Assembly (NCBI GenBank): GCA_049698695.1
Contig: JBAVYH010000216.1
Location: forward strand, 1-64,000
Length of the DNA: 64,000 nucleotides
Direction of reading: 5' to 3'
Source of the DNA: Bog-375 sp049698695
Lineage (GTDB): Bacteria; Acidobacteriota; Terriglobia; Bryobacterales; Bryobacteraceae
Part shown: one piece after another, positions 35,068 through 44,300 of the stretch
How the letters are laid out: every line of letters starts with the position of its first letter
Position numbering within the stretch: position 1 is the stretch's first letter
Position numbers and translations under genes: made by a program
Notes under the pieces: generated by a model
Told to the model about the DNA's origin: nothing
The model's input: the letters and a program-made list of their open reading frames with translations, nothing else
Databases searched by the model: none

Positions 35068-35760
35068 GTGAGCTATCGCGCGCTGGTCTTGTTCGATATC
35101 GACGGCACCCTGATGCGGCGCGCCGGGCCGCACCATCGGCAGGCGCTGGTCCACGGCATCCGCAAGGTCACCGGCCTCGATACCAGTACCATCGGCATTC
35201 CCGTGCAGGGCATGCTGGACCCGGCCATCGTAATGGAAATGATGCGCCGCGCCGGCGCCAAACGCGCGCTCATCCGCCAGGCCATGCCCGAAATTCAGCG
35301 CGCCGCGGAGCGCTACTACCTGCGCGTGTGCCCGCCGCTCGAAGGCTCGTACTGCCCCGGTGTGCCCGCGCTGCTCGAGCGCCTGGTCCGCCGCGGCTTT
35401 CTGCTGGCGCTGGTCACCGGCAACCTCACCCGCATCGGCTGGCGCAAGCTGGAGCGCGCCGGCTTTGCCCACTATTTCCGCTACGGCGCTTTCGGCGACA
35501 TGGCCGCCACCCGAAGCTGCCTGGTGAAATGGGCTATCCGGGAGGCGCGGTTGCGCCACTCGCTCCCTGCGCGCGCGCCTGTCACGCTGGTGGGCGACGC
35601 CACTTCCGATGTGATCGCCGCGCGCGAAAACCGCGTCCGTGTCATCGCCGTCCAGACCGGCATTACTCCCGTGGAGGATCTTCAGGCGCTCAAGCCGGAT
35701 TACCTGCTGCGCAATCTGAGGGACTTTCGCCTGCGGATGGTGGAGGACCCGCCCCGCTGA
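35068..35760 (+). CDS. HAD-superfamily phosphatase
   Basis: 230-aa HAD hydrolase. Motif I LVLFDIDGTLMRRAG (nucleophile Asp), motif II LALVTGNLTR, motif III Lys in ARGCLVKWA-like RSCLVKWAIRE, motif IV VTLVGDATSDVIAARENRV. The helical cap lies between motif I and II (about 20-90), as in phosphoglycolate-phosphatase-like C1 enzymes. Substrate unknown. GTG start. Confidence 0.85.
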   Translation: MSYRALVLFDIDGTLMRRAGPHHRQALVHGIRKVTGLDTSTIGIPVQGMLDPAIVMEMMRRAGAKRALIRQAMPEIQRAAERYYLRVCPPLEGSYCPGVPALLERLVRRGFLLALVTGNLTRIGWRKLERAGFAHYFRYGAFGDMAATRSCLVKWAIREARLRHSLPARAPVTLVGDATSDVIAARENRVRVIAVQTGITPVEDLQALKPDYLLRNLRDFRLRMVEDPPR

Positions 35761-35874
35761 ATCGCCGGAGGCGCGCATCCCCGCTCACGGCCCCCGTATT
35801 TGGCCGCTCTGACCGGCGTTGCTATCCGCGCTGGATCGGCCTGCCTCCGGCCGCGGTTTTCCGGCGCGCTTCGC

Positions 35875-36579
35875 CTATGGCGCGATCAACCCTGCCCGAA
35901 TCGCATACCGCACCATGCTGGCGGTTTCATGCACGCCCAGCTTCTCCAGGATGCGGCTCCGGTGAGACTCCACCGTTTTGTAACTGATCCCGAGTTGCTG
36001 CGCCGCCTGCCTGGTGGACTTTCCCTCCGCGACCAGCACCAACACTTGGCGTTCGCGCTCTGTCAGCGTAAACACGATGCGCAGCGCTTCCTCATCCGGC
36101 GTGAAGTACGTGCGCCGGCGGTCGCCCATTTCCGCCGCCATGCCAATGAACCCAGCCAACTCGCCCGCTCCGTTCAGGCGCGGGAGGCCGCGGTCTTCCA
36201 CCCAGCAATACTCGCCGTCCGCGCGCTGCAGGCGGTATTGGATGCGGTAGGGCTGCCGCGCGCCGAATGACTTGAGATAGGTTTCGACACAAATGTCGCG
36301 ATCGTCGGGCTGAAGCCCTTCGGTCCAGCCGTTTCCCAATTCCTCCGCCATCGACCGGCCGCGGAAATCCAGCCACGCGCGGTTGCAGTAAGTCCGCAAC
36401 GCATCGGGCCCGGACATCCAGATCATCAATGGAGAGGAATCCGCAGCCTGGCGGAGACTTTCCTCCCCGCTTTCTTCCCGCGTTTTCGTCTGCTCGAGTT
36501 CCGCTTCCAACTCGGCAACCCGCTTGCGCCAGACGGCGCATTCTTCACATGCCATTGCGGCGGGTGTGTGCGGTTCCAT
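35875..36579 (-). CDS. PAS domain LuxR-type transcription regulator
   Basis: 234 aa. An N-terminal coiled coil begins with CEECAVWRKRVAELEAELEQ, then a PAS domain (SSPLMIWMSGPDALRTYCNR, YRLQRADGEYCWVEDRGLPR) with a PAC tail, and a C-terminal LuxR helix-turn-helix (LTERERQVLVLVAEGKSTR, LGISYKTVESHRSRILEKL). It probably senses a small ligand or redox state. It is divergent from the ECF sigma operon and shares its upstream region, so it may control that operon. Confidence 0.85.
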   Translation of the reverse strand: MEPHTPAAMACEECAVWRKRVAELEAELEQTKTREESGEESLRQAADSSPLMIWMSGPDALRTYCNRAWLDFRGRSMAEELGNGWTEGLQPDDRDICVETYLKSFGARQPYRIQYRLQRADGEYCWVEDRGLPRLNGAGELAGFIGMAAEMGDRRRTYFTPDEEALRIVFTLTERERQVLVLVAEGKSTRQAAQQLGISYKTVESHRSRILEKLGVHETASMVRYAIRAGLIAP

Positions 36580-36615
36580 GGTCTAGTTGATGATAGATCC
36601 CCTGAAACGAGCGGT

Positions 36616-36711
36616 AAAGCACTAAAATGATGAAAATGGCACACCGGGATGCCCTCAGCCGCCGCTGTGTGGGGTTTGTCGACGCCCGGCAGTTTTGGAA
36701 CTTTAGTGCCT
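36616..36711. promoter_or_regulatory. Inverted half-sites between luxR-type and ECF sigma genes
   Basis: AAAGCACTAAA at 36616-36626 and TTTAGTGCCTT at 36701-36711 are inverse copies (10 of 11 matching), 74 bp apart in the divergent intergenic region. GGAAC at 36696-36700, abutting the right copy, resembles an ECF -35 element. Confidence 0.35.
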
Positions 36712-36738
36712 TAGTATGAAAGGATTAAGTGAGGGCCG

Positions 36739-37347
36739 ATGAAGCCGCCGGAATCGGATCACCAGCTATTTGAGCGACTCCGCGCTGGCCAAGAGCAGGC
36801 ATTCGTGGCTCTGTACCATCGGCGGCAGCCGTCCCTCTACCGGTTCGCCCTCCAAATGAGCGGCTCGCCGCCTGTTGCCGAAGACGTCACGCAGGAAGTG
36901 TTCCTGGCACTGTTGCGGGAGGAGTGCGGCTACGACCCGGAACGCGGGAGCCTCGCTGCCTACCTGTTCGGGATCGCGCGCAAGCTGTTGCTGCGGCAGT
37001 TCGAGCGGCGGCGCTCCGATGTCGGCTTGGACACGGGCGCCGAAGAGGCGGGGGCTGCGGAACTGGCCGATGTTTCCGACCCGCTGGCGGACCTGACGGC
37101 CCGGGAGCGCATCGAAGCGCTGCGCCGGGCGGTGAGCAGTTTGCCGCGCCGCTATCGCGAGGTCGTGGTGCTGTGCGACTTGGAGGAAATGGACTATGCC
37201 GAGGCCGCGGCGGCGTTGGGCTGCCCGATCGGCACGGTCCGCTCACGCCTGCATCGCGCGCGGCTGCTGCTGGCGGGGAAATTGCGTGACGAACGCCATG
37301 GGAGCGCTTCGGTTCCGGCGTGGAAGACCGCGAGGTGTGCGATATGA
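36739..37347 (+). CDS. ECF-type RNA polymerase sigma factor
   Basis: 202-aa sigma-70 factor of the extracytoplasmic group. Region 2 is seen in HRRQPSLYRFALQM, VAEDVTQEVFLALL and GYDPERGSLAAYLFGIARK; region 4 in LPRRYREVVVLCDLEEMDYA and GCPIGTVRSRLHRARLLL. GAGGG lies before ATG 36739. Its stop overlaps the anti-sigma start (ATGA). It would direct expression of envelope functions when freed from the anti-sigma factor. Confidence 0.9.
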   Translation: MKPPESDHQLFERLRAGQEQAFVALYHRRQPSLYRFALQMSGSPPVAEDVTQEVFLALLREECGYDPERGSLAAYLFGIARKLLLRQFERRRSDVGLDTGAEEAGAAELADVSDPLADLTARERIEALRRAVSSLPRRYREVVVLCDLEEMDYAEAAAALGCPIGTVRSRLHRARLLLAGKLRDERHGSASVPAWKTARCAI

Positions 37348-37916
37348 ACTGCGAAGAGTATTGGAATGATATGGCCGGAGCCGAGCCGGCGGAAGGTTTC
37401 GACGCCCACCGGGCCGCGTGCCCCTCTTGTGCGGCCCGTTGGGCGGTGGAGCGTCCGCTGGCGGCCGGCCTCCGCCTGCTGGCCGCGGATATGCAGGATG
37501 TGTCGGCGCCGCCGCGGGTGGAAGCGCGCCTGGTGCATGCCTACCGGGAACGGTACCGGCAGCGTGTCTCGCCTGCGGGGGGCACGCTTCGGTGGTGGGC
37601 CGCCGCGGCGGCGGTATTGCTGATCGCTACCGTGCTTTGGACGGGCGTGCGGCCGCCGCCGCCCCTGGTTGCCGCCAATGCCGGAGTTGCGCCCGCCGCC
37701 GGCATCGATGAAGAGGATGCTGCGTTTATTCCGCTGCCCAATGCCGCGCCCTTGCCGCAAGATGAGGATGTCGACCTGGTACGGGTGGAATTGCCGCGCT
37801 CCGCGATCACCGCCCTAGGCATTCCGGCGAGCGATGACGGCGGCGCGGATAGTGTGGAAGCCGAGGTTCTGGTGGGCCCGGATGGCATGGCGCGCGCCGT
37901 CCGGTTCCTAAATTGA
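37344..37916 (+). CDS. Membrane anti-sigma factor with zinc motif
   Basis: 190 aa from ATG 37344, overlapping the sigma stop. The N-terminus holds the zinc anti-sigma pattern: Cys3, His22-x3-Cys26-x2-Cys29 (AHRAACPSC). One membrane helix follows (WWAAAAAVLLIATVLW), then a periplasmic part rich in Pro, Ala and acidic residues. It should bind and inhibit the ECF factor made just before it. Confidence 0.82.
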   Translation: MNCEEYWNDMAGAEPAEGFDAHRAACPSCAARWAVERPLAAGLRLLAADMQDVSAPPRVEARLVHAYRERYRQRVSPAGGTLRWWAAAAAVLLIATVLWTGVRPPPPLVAANAGVAPAAGIDEEDAAFIPLPNAAPLPQDEDVDLVRVELPRSAITALGIPASDDGGADSVEAEVLVGPDGMARAVRFLN

Positions 37917-37941
37917 CCCGACCCTGTCGCGGGAGCAGACG

Positions 37942-38742
37942 ATGAAGATGCGCAGCAGTTTCTCCTTTCTGATGGCGGCCGCCGCTCTCGCTTGGGCGCA
38001 AAGTCCGCCCGTTGGGCACGGCCGCTTCGGTCCCGGCCCGCGCTTCCTCGGCGCTGAGGCCGGGGTGCCGCGCCGCGTGGTCACGGGCGCTCCCTTCTCG
38101 GGAGATTTGGTCACCGAAAGCACCCAGACTTTGGCCGACGGCAATCGCATCCATCAAACCAGCACCGCGCACCTGGTTCGCGATAGCGAAGGCCGCACAC
38201 GCCGCGAGGAATCGCTGGCAGGCTTGGGTGCGCTGGCCACAGGCGGAGGCGCGCAGCAGGTGATCTTCATCCATGACCCGGTGGCCGGGGCAAGCTACGC
38301 CCTCGACCCGGTGCGCAAGACCGCCAATAAGTCGGCATGGGCGGGGCGACGCGCCGCCGCGAGTCCCTTTGGCGCCGCCATTGAAGCGCAGCGTGAAATG
38401 CGCGCGGGTCTCAACCAGTCCGTCAAGACCGAAGCGCTCGGCACCATGACCATCGAGGGCCTCCCCGCGCAGGGTACCCGCACCACCATCACCATACCGG
38501 CCGGCGCCATCGGCAATGAAGCGCCCATTCAGGTGGTGACCGAACGGTGGTATTCGGCCGATCTGCAGATGGCGGTCCTGATCAAACGCAGCGATCCGCG
38601 TAGCGGCGAAACCGTCACCCGGCTGACCAGCGTGAATCGCTCCGAGCCGTCGCCCGCCCTGTTCCAGGTGCCGCCCGACTACAAGGTTATCGAACGCCCC
38701 GCGGCGCGTTTCCGCTCCCCGTCCGGCGCTGCCGAGCAGTAG
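37942..38742 (+). CDS. Secreted protein of the ECF operon
   Basis: 266-aa exported protein (signal MKMRSSFSFLMAAAALAWAQ). After a Gly/Pro-rich segment come strands like PFSGDLVTESTQTLADGNRI and RDSEGRTRREESLAGLG, a beta-rich fold common in acidobacterial hypothetical proteins next to ECF genes. FIHDPVAGASYALDPVRK and VTERWYSADLQMAVLIKRSD follow. It may be a stress sensor or target in the envelope; no enzymatic motif is visible. Confidence 0.7.
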   Translation: MKMRSSFSFLMAAAALAWAQSPPVGHGRFGPGPRFLGAEAGVPRRVVTGAPFSGDLVTESTQTLADGNRIHQTSTAHLVRDSEGRTRREESLAGLGALATGGGAQQVIFIHDPVAGASYALDPVRKTANKSAWAGRRAAASPFGAAIEAQREMRAGLNQSVKTEALGTMTIEGLPAQGTRTTITIPAGAIGNEAPIQVVTERWYSADLQMAVLIKRSDPRSGETVTRLTSVNRSEPSPALFQVPPDYKVIERPAARFRSPSGAAEQ

Positions 38743-38900
38743 CCCGGCGCGGCCCGGAACGCCGTCTCGTCCATCCCGGCCGGGCTTGTGTCAGCCGGCA
38801 GCCGAACCGGTACTTCACATCCTTTAATCGCGCTAGACTCTTGTTTGCGCGCGGTTCAAGGCGCCGGGCACGTTTAGGCGTGCGCGGCCGGGAGGTTGGT

Positions 38901-40277
38901 GTGAGCGCATCGGCACAGACGGTTCCGTTGGCAGACCGCATTTCTCTCAAGGAGAAAATCGCATACTCCTTCGGAGACGCGGCTTCGAATTTTTATTGGA
39001 AGACCTTCGAGTTCTTCCTGATGATCTTTTACACCGACGTCTTCGGCATCTCCGCCGCGGCCGTCGGCACTATGCTGCTGGTCACGCGCGTCGCCGATGC
39101 CGTGGCGGACCCGACGATGGGCGCTATCGCCGATCGGACCAAGACGCGCTGGGGCCATTTCCGGCCGTATGTCTTGTGGTTCGCTCTCCCGCTGGTTGTG
39201 GCGGGTGTGCTGACCTTCACCACACCCAATCTTGGCGGCGGCGCCAAGCTGGTTTACGCCTACATCACCTACGGTCTGCTGATGTTCCTTTACACGGCCG
39301 TAAACATTCCTTACACCGCGTTGATGGGCGTGATGACGCCAAACTCGCAGGAGCGCACCTCCATCTCCTCGATCCGTTTCATCGGCGCCTTCACCGCCGG
39401 GGTGTTCGTGCAGTACTTCACGCTCCGGTTCGTCAAGTTCTTCGGCCACGGCAACGACGCGCGCGGCTGGCAGCTCACCATGGTGCTGTACGGCGTTCTC
39501 GCCCTGACCCTGTTGGTGCTCTGCTTCGCCAGCACCCGCGAGCGAGTCGCCCCGCCGCCGCAGCAGGATTCCGATATCAAGCGCGACCTCCATGACTTGT
39601 TCGGCAGCCGGCCCTGGCTGGTGTTGGTCGGCGTCCTGCTGATGGTGCTGGCATCGTTTGCCATCAAAGGTTCAGCTTCGACTTACTACTTCAAATACTT
39701 CCTGAAGCGCGAGGACCTGGTGGGGGCGTTCCTGGTCTCGAACGGTCTGGCGTTTCTGATGGCTGTTTCAATCACCTCGCGCATGGCGAAGTGGTTCGGC
39801 AAGAAACCGCTGTTCATGTTCGCGATCGGCGTCGGCGGGCTGGTGATTGGAGGTTTCTGGCTGGCGGGACCTTCGGACTTCTGGCTGATCTTCGTGCTGC
39901 AAATCGTCTCCAGCTTCGTGATCGGGTTCAACTCGCCGCTGGTCTTCGCCATGTTCGCGGATACCGCCGACCACGCCGAATGGCGCACCGGCCGCCGCAC
40001 CACAGGATTGGTTTTCGCCTCGGCCATCTTCAGCACCAAGATCGGCGCAGCAATCGGCTCCTGGATGTTCGGCCTCATCCTCGCCTACTTCGGTTACGTG
40101 GCTAACGTGGAGCAAACCGCCCGCTCACTCCACGGAATCATCCTCACCATGAGCTGGATTCCATGCGTGCTGCTGGTAATGGCTGCCGCCACCATGATGC
40201 TTTATCCGTTGAACGATCCCCTGATGGTGAAGATTGAGGCAGATCTAAAAGCGCGGCGGGGAGAGGCCGAAGCATGA
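38901..40277 (+). CDS. GPH-family sugar:cation symporter
   Basis: 458 aa from GTG 38901, set by GGGAGG; the longer frame to 38841 lacks a site. Twelve helices with the GPH signatures IAYSFGDAASNFYWKTFEFF, DPTMGAIADRTKTRWGHFRP and the late FADTADHAEWRTGRRTTGL. GPH carriers import glycosides, pentosides or hexuronides with sodium or protons. First gene of an operon with a GH17 enzyme and a 1179-aa GH-Q-like protein, each linked by ATGA overlaps, so beta-glucan oligosaccharides are the likely cargo. Confidence 0.88.
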   Translation: MSASAQTVPLADRISLKEKIAYSFGDAASNFYWKTFEFFLMIFYTDVFGISAAAVGTMLLVTRVADAVADPTMGAIADRTKTRWGHFRPYVLWFALPLVVAGVLTFTTPNLGGGAKLVYAYITYGLLMFLYTAVNIPYTALMGVMTPNSQERTSISSIRFIGAFTAGVFVQYFTLRFVKFFGHGNDARGWQLTMVLYGVLALTLLVLCFASTRERVAPPPQQDSDIKRDLHDLFGSRPWLVLVGVLLMVLASFAIKGSASTYYFKYFLKREDLVGAFLVSNGLAFLMAVSITSRMAKWFGKKPLFMFAIGVGGLVIGGFWLAGPSDFWLIFVLQIVSSFVIGFNSPLVFAMFADTADHAEWRTGRRTTGLVFASAIFSTKIGAAIGSWMFGLILAYFGYVANVEQTARSLHGIILTMSWIPCVLLVMAAATMMLYPLNDPLMVKIEADLKARRGEAEA

Positions 40278-41347
40278 AGACCGCATTGCAGCCGTGGCGC
40301 ACGCAGTCCTGCGTGCAGCGTCGAGATTCGTCTCGACGTTTCTTCACTCTGCGGCAGTTTGTTCTTTGCACATTCGCCGTGTGCCTGTTTGCCATGCCGT
40401 CTTCCGCGCTGGCGGCAGATCTGACCGTGCAGCAATGGAACGGTAACGGCATCGACTACTCCGGCTACCGGGCGGGCCAGAACCCGCAATTGAACCGCTT
40501 CCCGACGCAGGCGCAGATCCTCGAAGATCTCAAGATCCTGGAGAGGAACTGGACCCTGATCCGTCTCTACGGCGGGGATCAGCACTCCCAGGACGTGCTC
40601 GAAGTCATCCGGCGCGAGAAGATCGGCCTGAAGGTGCTGCTCGGTATATGGCTCGATGGCAGGCCCGGCCACGAAGCTGAGAGCGCGCAGCAGACCGCGA
40701 CTGGAATCCGCCTGGCCAATGAGTATAAGGACATCGTGCTGGCGGTCGCGGTCGGCAACGAGATCCTCGTAACCTGGTCCGACCACAAGCTGACCGAAGA
40801 GAAAGCGCTCGAGTACGTCGCGCAGGTCAAGAAGGCGGTGAGCTGCCCGGTGACGGTCGCCGACGACTATCTCTACTGGCAACAGCCGCAGGCGAAGCTG
40901 GCGGACGCGGTGGATTTCATCGTCATGCACACGTATCCGATGTGGGGCCACGAGGACATTGAAACTGCCATGCCTTCGACCATCAGGAACTATGAGAGCG
41001 TGCGCAAGGCGCATCCGGGAAAAACCATCGTTCTCGGCGAGGCGGGCTGGGCTTCCTACACCGTCGGCAAACAGCACGCTCCGCGGGCCGGCGACGAGAA
41101 GAAGCAGAAGCGTTATTACGAGGAACTGACCGCCTGGGCGAAGGCTAACAACGTAACGCTATTCTGGTTCGAGGCGTTTGACGAGCCCTGGAAGGGGAGC
41201 GGGACCGAGGGCCACTGGGGCCTCTTCTCCGAGGGCCGCAAGGCGAAGCTGGCCATGCAGGCGCTGTATCCGGACCTGATGCCCACCGGGCCGACCTCGC
41301 ACGGTTACGATTCGCCGGCCGCGCCCGCCGTCAAGGCGAACCAATGA
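40274..41347 (+). CDS. GH17-like beta-glucan hydrolase
   Basis: 357-aa exported TIM-barrel hydrolase. The acid/base is Glu163 in AVAVGNEILV and the nucleophile Glu256 in IVLGEAGWASY, with FIVMHTYPMW between, all typical of GH17. Expected to cut beta-1,3- (or -1,6-) glucans. The signal sequence (FTLRQFVLCTFAVCLFAMPS) is preceded by about 22 extra residues encoded by two perfect DNA hairpins. Start overlaps the symporter stop. Confidence 0.82.
   Translation: MKTALQPWRTQSCVQRRDSSRRFFTLRQFVLCTFAVCLFAMPSSALAADLTVQQWNGNGIDYSGYRAGQNPQLNRFPTQAQILEDLKILERNWTLIRLYGGDQHSQDVLEVIRREKIGLKVLLGIWLDGRPGHEAESAQQTATGIRLANEYKDIVLAVAVGNEILVTWSDHKLTEEKALEYVAQVKKAVSCPVTVADDYLYWQQPQAKLADAVDFIVMHTYPMWGHEDIETAMPSTIRNYESVRKAHPGKTIVLGEAGWASYTVGKQHAPRAGDEKKQKRYYEELTAWAKANNVTLFWFEAFDEPWKGSGTEGHWGLFSEGRKAKLAMQALYPDLMPTGPTSHGYDSPAAPAVKANQ
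40299..40338. repeat. Double hairpin within GH17 codons
   Basis: GCACGCAG/CTGCGTGC (40299-40306 and 40309-40316) and CGTCGAGA/TCTCGACG (40319-40326 and 40331-40338) are perfect 8-bp stems; the second closes a TTCG tetraloop. It looks like a palindromic repeat captured in the reading frame near its start. Confidence 0.7.
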
Positions 41348-44300
41348 GCACGGCCTTCGTCGGCGAAGCGCCGCTGCAGCGCGGCGCGCGACAGGTGGAG
41401 GGCGGATCCATCGTCATCGGCGGCGAGCGTTTCTACCGCATCGTCAATTACGACGCGATGGCGCCGTTCCTGATGAGCCTGGTCAGCGGCTCGGACCATT
41501 GGATGTTCGTCTCGAGCACCGGCGGGCTCACCGCCGGCCGCAGGGATCCCGACCACGCCCTGTTCCCCTATTACACCGACGACCGCATTCATGACAGCCA
41601 GGACCAGACCGGCGGCAAAACAATTCTGATCGCGACACGCAAAGGGCGCGCTGCGCTGTGGGAGCCTTTCTCACAGCGTTACGAGGGCCTGTACCGCATC
41701 ACGCGAAGCCTGGCGAAGAGCGTCTATAGCAACAAGATCGTATTCGAGGAAGTCAACCACGATCTCGCGCTGTCGTTTTCCTGCGCCTGGATGACGAGCG
41801 ATCGTTTCGGCTTTGTGCGGCGCGCGACGCTGGCCAACCTGGGCGCGGAGCCGGTCGAAATCGATCTGCTCGATGGCATCCAGAACCTCTTGCCGCACGG
41901 CCTCACGCGCCGCTTCCAGATGGAGTACAGCACACTGGCGGATGGTTACAAGGAGGACGAGCTCGAACCCGAAACCGGCCTGGGCCTCTTCAAGCTCAGC
42001 TCGGTTCCAGCCGACCGCCCCGAGCCCAACGAGGCGCTCCGCGTGACTACGGTCTGGTCCGAAGGCATTGAACCGGCGCGCCGCCTGCTGTGCGCGGAGC
42101 AGCTGGGTCGATTCCGCCGGGGTGAGGCGGTGGAAGAGGAAACGCTGATCCGCGGCCGCCGTGGCTCGTATTTCGTCAACACCCGGCTGTCACTCGCCGC
42201 CGCCGCACGCAAAGACTGGAGCCTGGTGGCGGAAGTGGATCAGGACGCCGCGGCTGTGGCGGCAATTGTCGGCCTGCTCAAGTCCGCCGGCGCGGCGTCA
42301 TTACGTGGCAACTGCACCAACCGCCCCCCTACGGTCGCGGCTCCGATGCGCGCTCAGAGCCGCGACCGTGAGGGAACGGTAGCCGTCGATTCGAGCCCTA
42401 ACCTGCGCGCGCAACTGGACGAGGACGTCGAGCGCGGCACTCGCAACCTGGTTCGCATCGTGGCCGCCGCCGACGGCCTCCAGCTTACCGGCGATGACCT
42501 CAGCTCTGACCGGCATTTCTCGAACACGCTGTTTAACGTGATGCGCGGCGGAATCCCCGACTCCGGCTACCTCATATCCCGCTCTAACTTCAAGGCGTTC
42601 GTTGGTAAGGCCAACCACGCGGTCGCCGAACGGCAAGCCGCGTTCGTGAACGCGCTCGACGAGACGCTGCCGCACAGCCGCCTGCTGGCGCTGGTGCGCG
42701 AGCAAGGCGACCCGGATCTCGAGCGCCTGGCGCACGAGTACCTGCCGCTGACCTTCAGCCGCCGTCACGGCGATCCCAGCCGCCCATGGAACATTTTCTC
42801 CATCGAGGTGAAGTCCGAGCACGGCGAGCGAATCCTCAACTACCAGGGCAACTGGCGCGACATTTTCCAGAACTGGGAAGCGCTGGCGCTCTCCTTTCCC
42901 GGTTACGTGGAGAGCATGATCTTCAAGTTCGCCGGCGCCTCCACCGCCGATGGCTACAATCCGTACCGCATCATGCGCGACGGCTTCGACTGGGAGGTGC
43001 TCGATCCGCACGACGCCTGGTCTTACATCGGCTACTGGGGCGACCACCAGGTGGTCTACCTCTTGAAGCTGCTCGAAGTTTCTGCGCGCTATCATCCCGG
43101 CGCCCTGGCGGGGCTGCTGACGCGGCGCGTCTTCACTTATGCCAACGTTCCCTACCGCATCAAGCCGTATCGCTCTCTGCTCGAAGATCCGCGCAACACC
43201 ATCGATTTCGACTTCGCTCTCGATCGCGAGATTCGCCAGCGGGCCGAAGCCGTGGGCGCGGAAGGTAAATCTCTGCCGGGTGCCGATGGCGCGCCGTATC
43301 GCGTGAACCTGGCCGAAAAGTTGCTGGTCCTGGTGCTGGCGCGCCTCTTCAACTACATCCCCGAAGCCGGTCTCTGGATGAACACCCAGCGGCCGGAGTG
43401 GAATGACGCCAACAATGCGCTGGTCGGCTCCGGCGTCTCGATGGTGACGCTCTACTTCCTGCGGCGGTTTCTGTCGTTCTGCCGGGGCATTTTCGGCGCT
43501 GCGGGCACACCGGCGGTCGAGGTTTCCGCGGAAGTCGCAGAGGCCTTTCGGCGCGTCTCCGAAGCGCTGGAACGGCATGCGGGCCTGCTCGGCGTACCGA
43601 TTTCGGACCGCGACCGCAAACGGGTCCTCGATGATTTGGGAATCGTAGGGAGCGACTACCGGGCTGGTCTTTATGCCCACGGGTTCTCAGGCCAGCAAGC
43701 AGCGCTCAGTGTCGCCGAGCTGGGCGCCTTCTGCGAGGTGGCGCTGCGCCACATCGACCATTCGATTCGCGCCAACCGGCGCGAGGACGGCCTCTATCAC
43801 GCCTACAACCTCATGAAGGTCGATGGCGATGCGATCGTCATTCGCCGCCTCTACGAGATGCTGGAGGGCCAGATGGCAGTGCTGAGCTCGGGCGCGCTCT
43901 CCGCCCAGGAATCGGCGGCGCTGCTTGATGCGCTTCGCAACAGCCGCCTTTACCGTGCCGACCAGAACAGCTATGTTCTGTATCCGGACCGCAAGCTGCC
44001 GGGCTTTTTCGAAAAGAACAACATCCCGGCCTCGGCCATCGCGCAATCGAAGACGCTGGCCGCGATGATTGAACGCGGCGACCGCCGCATTGTGGTCGAG
44101 GATGTGAATGGCGTGGCTCATTTCAACGCGGCCTTCCGTAACGCCGCGCTGTTAAAGGACGCGCTCGCCGGCCTGGGCCTGACGGATGAAGAGCGCGCGC
44201 AGATTCTCGCGCTGTACGAAAACGTGTTCGATCACCAGTCCTTCACCGGCCGCTCGGGCACGTTCTACAAATACGAAGGGCTCGGCTGCATTTACTGGCA

